From Monoplex corrugatus (Eukaryota > Mollusca > Gastropoda > Littorinimorpha > Ranellidae), in assembly GCA_030674185.1 (NCBI GenBank), contig CM060312.1, positions 6,145,028 through 6,157,527 on the forward strand: a stretch of DNA of 12,500 nucleotides, written 5' to 3'. Under the pieces are notes generated by a model. The model had not been told where the DNA came from. It saw nothing but the letters and a program-made list of their open reading frames with translations, and did not search any database. A program made the translations under genes and the position numbers. This document shows, one piece after another, positions 1 through 5,741 of this stretch. Numbering within the stretch: position 1 is the first letter of the stretch; each line of letters begins with the position of its first letter.

Positions 1-44
1 AAGCGTTGTTTTTCTCAGTGATGGCCATTTTGGACAAGCAAGAA

Positions 45-420
45 ATCCGATAAAACATAGTAAAATGGGATAAACATTGGATAGTATGAATCATTTTAGT
101 AAAATGAATAGATGAAATATGCTAAATTAGCATAAACATATAGTATGAATCATTTTAAGTCAACTAAAAATAAACATGCTAAATTAGCATAACATGAATA
201 GTCATTGTTACATTTTGATTAACTGAATAAAAATAAAAAAAAAACATGCTAAATTAGCATAACCATGAGATAGTATGAATCATTTTATAACTGAATAAAA
301 ACATGCTAAATTAGCATAACCATGAGTTAGTAATGATATATTTTATTCAACTGAGTAATTAGACATGCTAAATTAGCATAAACATAGATACTATTAATTG
401 TATGTAGTTAATTGAATAGT
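45..420. repeat. AT-rich tandem repeat with five copies of a 15-bp palindrome
   Basis: The unit is about 57-70 bp and contains ATGCTAAATTAGCAT, a palindrome with 7-bp arms around one central base. Exact copies lie at 119-133, 176-190, 246-260, 303-317 and 365-379, so spacings are 57, 70, 57 and 62 bp. Between palindromes the units share TAGTATGAATCATTTT and an AACTGAATAAAAA-like stretch, with small indels. A degenerate unit without the palindrome precedes them at about 45-118. The palindrome is identical in all five copies while the linkers vary, which could reflect a conserved site or simply recent duplication. It resembles AT-rich homeodomain or POU-type sites, but no binding protein can be inferred. 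Confidence 0.85.
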
Positions 421-921
421 TTCCTTGACAGAGAGAAACATTAGGTATAAAAGCAAGCATAATCATTCGTCATATGTTCTCTGTATTTGTAGTTTGCAAA
501 TCCGAGGGTGGCTTTGTTGGATTTTACCCAATAGCTCAAAAAGCCCAACATTTACGGTTTATCTTCCAACGATTTTGGATTCAGTAACCCCCTGATCATA
601 TAAGATAAACAAGAAGAAAATAACATAGGACGCAAAACAAAGGTGTCCTGATTATATCATTCGGATTAGACCTATTGTGTGTCACTGTTATTGAGTGCAA
701 AAGGCAAGAGAAAGAAAGTAGCCCACTGTTAGATATGTATCATTGGTGAGTAACAGCAGCACATGTGAAATGATGTCAAGGACTAACGCTTTCAGTGACA
801 GCCAAGATAAGCAAACTCATCAACAGACCCAGTATGAGAACAAAGGCAAGCGCCAGTTGCTTTGGGTCATGCTTCAAGTAAGTCATACACGTCTGCGTAT
901 TCATCACCCCAAATATCACCA
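421..921. other. Unique intergenic or intronic sequence, no gene recognised
   Basis: Apart from the TATA-like box, this stretch shows no similarity I recognise and no convincing open frame. A GGTGAGTAAC string at 745-754 fits a splice-donor consensus, but no coding sequence leads into it. Confidence 0.5.
446..453 (+). promoter_or_regulatory. TATA-box-like sequence (TATAAAAG)
   Basis: TATAAAAG matches the eukaryotic TATA consensus well and lies about 65 bp downstream of the last palindrome copy. TCATATG at 470-476 lies roughly where an initiator would sit, but it is a weak match. No recognisable exon follows. In AT-rich DNA such a match is expected by chance, so this is a candidate only. Confidence 0.15.
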
Positions 922-1014
922 GCACACACACACACACCCCACCCCCACACACACACACACACACACACACCACATCACCCACACACACACACGTATCCGT
1001 CACAACACACACCA

Positions 1015-1069
<55 letters not shown>

Positions 1070-1128
1070 AAATATATAAAATATATATATATACATATGC
1101 ACGTGCACGCACACACACGCACACGTGC
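922..1128. repeat. (CA)n microsatellite with AT-rich interruption
   Basis: This is long CA repetition with CCCC and CCACCAC interruptions. The longest pure tract runs about 1017-1067, followed by a short (TA)n patch at about 1085-1093 and mixed CACG repeats. Open frames across it (His-Thr or Cys-Val polymers) are repeat translation, not genes. Confidence 0.95.
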
Positions 1129-1204
1129 ATTCTTTTCAGGTAATGAGACAGCTACAGAAAGTACACACTACGCTGACATTTCAGAATGATAAAGGGCGGT
1201 GTGT

Positions 1205-1256
1205 GCGAGCGTGGGTGTGTGTGTGAAGAGAGAGGAGGAGAAGAGAGAGAGGGAGA

Positions 1257-1334
<78 letters not shown>

Positions 1335-1335
1335 T
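1205..1335. repeat. Compound (GT)n-(GA)n microsatellite
   Basis: A short GT run at about 1215-1225 grades into a purine-only GA tract. The stretch 1260-1321 is essentially pure AG. The polypurine strand could adopt triplex (H-DNA) structure. Ser-Leu polymers predicted from the minus strand are artefacts. Confidence 0.95.
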
Positions 1336-1534
1336 GCAAAAACAATATAAGCATGATAAGTCAACAAATTTTTCAATCATACAAATGCATATTTTAATCC
1401 AGTTGATAACTGATTGATTAAATGGTCATAGTTTCTATCAAAATAAGATTTTCAACTTCACCAGCGAGAATATCGGCCTTAACTGAAGACCCTATATTCT
1501 GTTGGCAAATACATCTTGCATACACCACGCGCGC
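1336..1534. other. Short unique spacer between microsatellites
   Basis: AT-rich sequence with no recognisable gene or repeat. Its only role in the layout is to separate the GA tract from the next CA tract. Confidence 0.4.
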
Positions 1535-1575
1535 ACCACACACACACACACACAACACACAACACACACACACAC

Positions 1576-1613
<38 letters not shown>

Positions 1614-1624
1614 ACACACACCAC
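1535..1624. repeat. (CA)n microsatellite with AACAC interruptions
   Basis: CA repetition with three AACAC interruptions, preceded by a short CGCGCG. A run of eleven G at 1657-1667 follows shortly downstream. Confidence 0.95.
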
Positions 1625-1786
1625 GTGCTTTTAACGAAGCAGTAGAAAGAAAAGAAGGGGGGGGGGGAGATGGAAGCTGATTAGTTCTTGACTGATTCAT
1701 ACTACATGGCAGTGTGCTGCACAGTCTCTAAACACACATTCCTTTCCCCCTGGGATGCCGGGATTCTATCAATATAAACAATATCC

Positions 1787-2564
1787 CCATTAGCAGGAGA
1801 CATCATAAGTATGAGGAGAATTCTATATCGAGTAGATGCTGCAGGACACAAGGCAGGACTGAAACTGAATGCCAAAAAGACCAAAGTCATGCACATAGAA
1901 GGATCAGCTAACCAGCCACAGCAGAGCACGCCAATAAGTAAAACAGAGCTGGAACAACGTGGACAACTTCAAGTACTGGGCTCTGTCAAAACCAACACAG
2001 GATCTTTTGTAGCGAGGACATCAGATCAAGAATAGGCATGGCCAAGCAAAAAATGGTCCAGTTGAACAACATATGGAAAGACAGAGGCATACCAACAAAC
2101 TGAAAATTAGAAATTTACGCTGCTTGATTTGGCCTGTTGTCATGTACGGATGTGAAGCCTGGACTTTGAAGAAAGATGAGAAAATAAAATAAACGCAGCA
2201 GAAATGTGGGTATAAGGCGTCTTCTCAGAGTAAAATGGACAGACAAAAGAACAACGAAAGCGTGCTAAAGGAATTAGTTGCCCAACGCAAAATGCTCCCA
2301 GAGATCAACAAAAGAAAATTAAAGTATATCGGGCACATGAACAGAAACACAAGAACCGACTTGATGACATCAGTCCTGCAGGGGAGAGTCGAGGCAAAGA
2401 GAGAACAAGGAAGGCCAGCAAAATCCTTCATGGACAACATCGCTGACGCCTGCAAACTGGGGCTCCATGACATCATACACAGGAGCAGAGACCGTGTCGC
2501 CTGGCGATCCTTAGTGACAAAGAGTGAAGCTCCCGCTGTCATCCCCGGCGATGGAGATAGATGA
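1787..2564 (+). pseudogene. Decayed LINE (RTE/BovB-like) reverse transcriptase C-terminus
   Basis: Fragment of a non-LTR retrotransposon polymerase, recognised in pieces in different frames. Near 1790-1804 the YADD catalytic box appears as LAGD, so its first aspartate is lost. Then come GLKLNAKKTKVM (about 1847-1882), LGSVKTNTGSF (about 1977-2009), RIGMAKQKM, YGCEAWTLKKDEK (about 2144-2183), NAAEMW (about 2192-2209), RRLLRVKWTDKR, and finally an intact stretch with RKLKYIGHMNRNT, KREQGRPAKSF and RSRDRVAWRSLV ending in a stop at 2562-2564. At least five frameshifts (near 2011, 2098, 2188, 2212 and 2245) and several in-frame stops break it. The order of motifs matches the palm end and C-terminal domain of RTE-type elements. 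The upstream endonuclease and fingers are absent, as in 5'-truncated copies. The exact clade is inferred. It is not functional. Confidence 0.88.
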
Positions 2565-3043
2565 CGGATGATGGACATCCCCAACCTTCTGGAACTTTTG
2601 TAGTAGAAAGTTCTTCTATACTGTCACTTTTTTAGTTTCTGCCGTGCTCCTTTGCTTTCTGCCATTTCTTCCTATCATTTTCTGCCCTGCTGGTCCATTC
2701 ACCTGTGTGTGTTCTATAAAGCCTTACATACTTTCCTTTAAGAGCGATTATTACTAGTAGGTACATGTATTAAATGCGTTTTGTTCTCTTAAGAAATGTG
2801 ATGTGCAGAGGCAATTTTCAGTAAAGCCTGACATACTTTCTCTTAGGATTGATTATTGGGTAGGCTTGGTGTATTAAGTGTTTTTTGGATCTAAGGAAAC
2901 ATGATATGCAAATGCAATTTTACATAATTTAGGCTAGTTTTCATATGTTTTAGTATACTTAGTGTGTTTATTTACTGTATTCATGGTTTCTAACCCTCTT
3001 GTAATAAACTGGTCGGAATGGTCAACACCAAGGGCATATCTTT
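2565..3043. other. AT-rich flank after the first LINE
   Basis: No gene is recognised. It begins with GATGACGGATGATGG, perhaps the degraded simple-repeat tail of the LINE, and includes the 105-bp duplication listed separately. An AATAAA hexamer at 3003-3008 could be a chance polyadenylation signal. Confidence 0.45.
2717..2927. repeat. Diverged 105-bp tandem duplication
   Basis: Two head-to-tail copies are recognisable at 2717-2821 and 2822-about 2927. Both begin TAAAGCCT.ACATACTTTC, share GATTATT and GTATTAA blocks, and end with an ATG.GCAAATGCAATTTT-like segment. Divergence with small indels indicates an old duplication. Confidence 0.75.
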
Positions 3044-3064
3044 AACAAACACATACACACACAC

Positions 3065-3107
<43 letters not shown>

Positions 3108-3298
3108 CGCGCGCGCGCGCGCGCGCACACGCACGCACGCAGGCACGCATATCTATGATATATATATATACATATGTATATATATACATATGTATAAATA
3201 TATATATAACAAACACATACACTAACGCGCGCACACACACACGCACACGCACACGCACGCACGCATGCATATCTATGATGTATATATATATATACATA
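3044..3298. repeat. Duplicated compound microsatellite (CA)n-(CG)n-(TA)n
   Basis: AACAAACACATACAC occurs at 3044-3058 and again at 3208-3222. Each copy is followed by CA/CG repeats, a GCACGCACGCA block, the string CATATCTATGAT (3149-3160 and 3269-3280) and a TA tract. The two copies differ mainly in CA and CG repeat length. An alternating CG run lies at about 3105-3126. Such a tract, flanked by CA repeats, is a classic potential Z-DNA former. Confidence 0.85.
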
Positions 3299-4123
3299 GA
3301 AGAAGATCCTGGATTAAAGGTTGGAGGGAAAATGATAAACAACATTCGGTACGCAGATGACACCGTGCTAATTGCAGAAAATGAAAGGGACCTACAAAAC
3401 CTTGTGAATATACTAGAAACAGAAAGCAAAGGTAAGGGGTTGGAACTAAACAGCAGGAAGACTGAAGTCATGGTGATCAGTAAAAAACATGAAACCACCT
3501 CATGCAAAATAACAGCAAATGGCACAACCTTGACACAGGTTAATAAGTTCAAATACCTGGGAACGGTTATTTCATCAGACGGCAGATGCACATCGGAAAT
3601 AGCTGGCAGAATCGGCCAAGCCAAAACAGCATTCAAGAAGATGACAAGCAAACTTACCAACAAATGCCTATCAATTAACATCAGAAAGAGAGTCCTTGAG
3701 TGTTATATAGAACCAATACTGTTGTACGGATGCGAGACGTGGACAGTCAGCAAGAAAAGCCAGAGCACGATCGAGGCAGCGGAGATGTGGTTTCTCAGAA
3801 GAATGTTGAGAGTTCCATGGACAGCAAAGAAAACAAACGAAACAGTCTTGATGGAGGCAGACACAAGTAGATCACTCATAAGGAAGATTAGGAAAAGACA
3901 AGCAACATTTATAGACCGTTTTATGAGGAAGGGGGATTTGTAGCACCTGGTCACTGCGGGAAAGCTGGAGGGAAAGAGAGCACCGGGTAGACCCAGGGAG
4001 AGAATGCTGGACGGACTTGCAGAGTGGCTGGGGATGAAGAGGGTGGGGGAGATGCTGGGGGCAACGAGAGATAAAGATGGTTGGAAGTCCATGGTCGTCA
4101 ACGCCATGCGGCAGGGCACCTGA
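3299..4123 (+). pseudogene. LINE reverse transcriptase C-terminal fragment with one nonsense codon
   Basis: The open frame runs 214 residues from 3299 to a TAG at 3941-3943, then continues in the same frame for 59 residues to TGA at 4121-4123. Visible motifs in order: RYADDTVLIAE (YADD at 3350-3361, catalytic aspartates intact), GLELNSRKTEVMV, KFKYLGTVISSDG, ECYIEPILLYGCETWTV (YGCETW from 3725), AAEMWFLRRMLRVPW and FIDRFMRKG. After the stop come KLEGKRAPGRPRERMLDGL and [12 protein letters not shown]. This is the palm end, thumb and C-terminal domain of an RTE/BovB-type polymerase, which copies element RNA at the nicked target. The stop falls where related elements usually have GLEHLVT, so TAG probably arose by a single G-to-T change from GAG (family knowledge from memory). 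Absence of frameshifts makes it clearly younger than the copy at 1787-2564. The N-terminal endonuclease and fingers are missing, so it cannot be autonomous. An apparent start at 3155 lies within the microsatellite and is not real. Confidence 0.9.
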
Positions 4124-4142
4124 TGATGATGATGATGATGAT
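3299..4142 (+). mobile_element. 5'-truncated RTE/BovB-like LINE 3' end with (TGA)n tail
   Basis: The element begins abruptly after a TA microsatellite at about 3298, inside the reverse-transcriptase palm, and ends in a (TGA)n tail that overlaps the predicted stop codon at 4121-4123. There is almost no 3' UTR. A very short 3' UTR ending in a simple repeat is a known trait of RTE-clade LINEs. The 5' truncation is what abortive target-primed reverse transcription produces. The flanking TA tracts on both sides share ATATATATATATACATA (3282-3298 and 4143-4159), a possible target-site duplication, although low complexity weakens this. Confidence 0.85.
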
Positions 4143-4170
4143 ATATATATATATACATATATGTATGTTT

Positions 4171-4262
<92 letters not shown>
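4141..4262. repeat. Compound (TA)n-(TG)n microsatellite
   Basis: TA repeats follow directly on the LINE tail, are broken by ACATATATGTATGTTTG, resume through about 4231 and change to a pure TG run at about 4232-4258. Ile-Tyr polymers in open frames here are artefacts. Confidence 0.95.
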
Positions 4263-4265
<3 letters not shown>

Positions 4266-4481
4266 TCATTTAGATATATAGATATATGCATAAATGGGGA
4301 GGGGGTGTCACGGGATCTATAAATCAGTGTGGTATAAACATCACCAGAATGCAATATCAACAAACTTAATCAAGATTACCAAGAGATAATAACAAAATCT
4401 GAAATAGATAATAGCACCACTAGTTCATAAAGAAAGTACAAAGAAGAAAAATGTATAAATCATTTGGTAAATACAAGTCTT
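4263..4481. other. AT-rich unique sequence
   Basis: No gene, repeat or element is recognised in this stretch between microsatellites. Confidence 0.4.
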
Positions 4482-4514
4482 CTACACACACAGGCACGCA
4501 CGCACGTATGCATA

Positions 4515-4591
<77 letters not shown>

Positions 4592-4612
4592 ACTCACACG
4601 TAAAAACACACA
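4482..4612. repeat. (CA)n microsatellite
   Basis: A CACG/CATA mixed start leads into an almost pure CA tract at about 4522-4586, then degrades through CACTCACACG. No coding content. Confidence 0.95.
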
Positions 4613-4714
4613 AATAAGTTTAAAACAAAGCTTACGCTAGCAAACTAACAAAAGTCAAAGAATTTTTATGAATGGATATGCATAGGCACACTGTTTCACT
4701 TGTTTTATTGTTGA

Positions 4715-4735
4715 TGTGCGTGTGCGTGCGCGCGC

Positions 4736-4766
<31 letters not shown>

Positions 4767-4787
4767 ACAGAGAGAGATAGAGAGAGC
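4715..4787. repeat. (GT)n microsatellite with (CG)n head and GA tail
   Basis: TGTGCGTG leads into a short alternating CG run (about 4728-4738), a pure GT tract to about 4766 and an AGAGAGAGATAGAGAGAG end. The layout mirrors the 3044-3298 compound repeat on the opposite strand. Confidence 0.95.
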
Positions 4788-5192
4788 CCAGAAATATTCT
4801 TCATGTCCACTTGCATATAAGAGAAAGAACGATTGTTTTAGAAATATTTTTTGTAAGATATACAAATTGTGCTCAACCTCTACTTTCATTCATTCTTATT
4901 CATGTTTATTTCCTTTCATGACAATCAATTTACCATGTCAAACCATGGCTGCTCTCCCGGTATCCCCGTTGAGTGCGTCGCCGCATTGCAGCGCCACCTA
5001 ATGTTTTAACTAAGAGTTTAGAAAGGCAAGAGAGCTTTTTAAGTATTGATGATGATGGTGGTGGTGAATCTGATATCTTAGCAATCTGTTTATGATTTCT
5101 TAGTAGTATACCTTTGTATGTACATATGTCATTTTTAAGCGTGTGATCGCAATTGCGTTTTGATGTTTCGTTCTGTATGTGTCTGTTTTGTT
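4788..5192. other. Unique sequence with a GC-richer patch, no gene recognised
   Basis: Mostly AT-rich. A GC-richer patch at about 4945-4998 (CTGCTCTCCCGGTATCCCCG and following) stands out and may be the relic of an older repeat. A 97-codon minus-strand open frame (4930-5223) spans this patch, but it shows no domain or composition that would support a gene. Confidence 0.4.
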
Positions 5193-5368
5193 CAAAATGA
5201 ATACAATAACTCTGAAAGAACAAAAGATTATGTTGAAACCCAGAATGACGAAGGATATATTTCAGTATGCTGACTCCATGGTCAATGACCTGGCCATACG
5301 AGGAAATCTACGAAGACATTGACTCGCACAAAACCGATTCAATCAACTTGAAATTGTCCGTGCTGTGA
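5193..5368 (+). pseudogene. Possible decayed terminal exon of a receptor-like cytoplasmic tail
   Basis: Two adjacent frames read like one acidic, tyrosine-rich tail. The first (about 5193-5267) gives QNEYNNSERTKDYVETQ then NDEGYISV before a stop. The next frame, one base earlier (5252-5368), gives TPWSMTWPYEEIYEDIDS followed by HKTDSINLKLSVL and a TGA at 5366-5368. YEEI matches the preferred SH2 ligand motif of Src-family kinases, and GYI/YEDI repeats are common in cytoplasmic tails of animal phagocytic or EGF-repeat receptors. Joining the halves needs a frameshift, no splice acceptor is clear, and the whole is under 60 residues. The reading could be chance. I infer a pseudo-exon at best. Confidence 0.2.
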
Positions 5369-5741
5369 GTTAATCACAATAGCATTCCCTGTCTGTGTCT
5401 ACAGCTGCGTCTGACAAGAAGTAACCTATCTGCCCGGAAAGTCACAAATGTTTCATTACTGGTCTCCATCCACTTCAGAGTTTGAAAGTCGTAGAACCAG
5501 AGTCAAAGAGCCTCCTCATGTTAACGACACCACTGCCCACGTCTTTCCAACGAAATGACCAACTTCAAAGAGTTCCCAGCTGAATGTACCTCTGGTACAC
5601 AAATGACAGTGAAATCAAGAAGGTAATTTGGAAGACAGTTTTTGTAGACAGACCAACTCATGCGATATTCATTCCTATAAAAAAAGAAAGAAACTGTTTT
5701 TTGGAATACATCATTTCTATACATCTCTGTACATTTCTGTG
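5369..5741. other. Unique sequence before the first minisatellite
   Basis: No recognised gene or repeat. Short minus-strand open frames here have no supporting features. Confidence 0.4.

Noticed and set aside
745..1139. A possible intron: GTGAGTAAC donor at 746 and CATTCTTTTCAG acceptor ending at 1139
   Set aside because: Both sites fit consensus, but no coding sequence is recognisable on either side, so no exon can be supported.
743..1189. Open frames of 93-148 codons over the CA/GT tract on both strands
   Set aside because: They are His-Thr and Cys-Val polymers from a microsatellite, and the longest begins at a TTG.
3155..3298. N-terminal Ile-Tyr-rich extension of the LINE frame starting at 3155
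   Set aside because: This part is translated TA/CA microsatellite. Polymerase similarity begins only at 3299.
4930..5223. 97-codon minus-strand open frame
   Set aside because: No domain, no codon-use or splice support. It spans a GC patch and AT-rich DNA of differing character.
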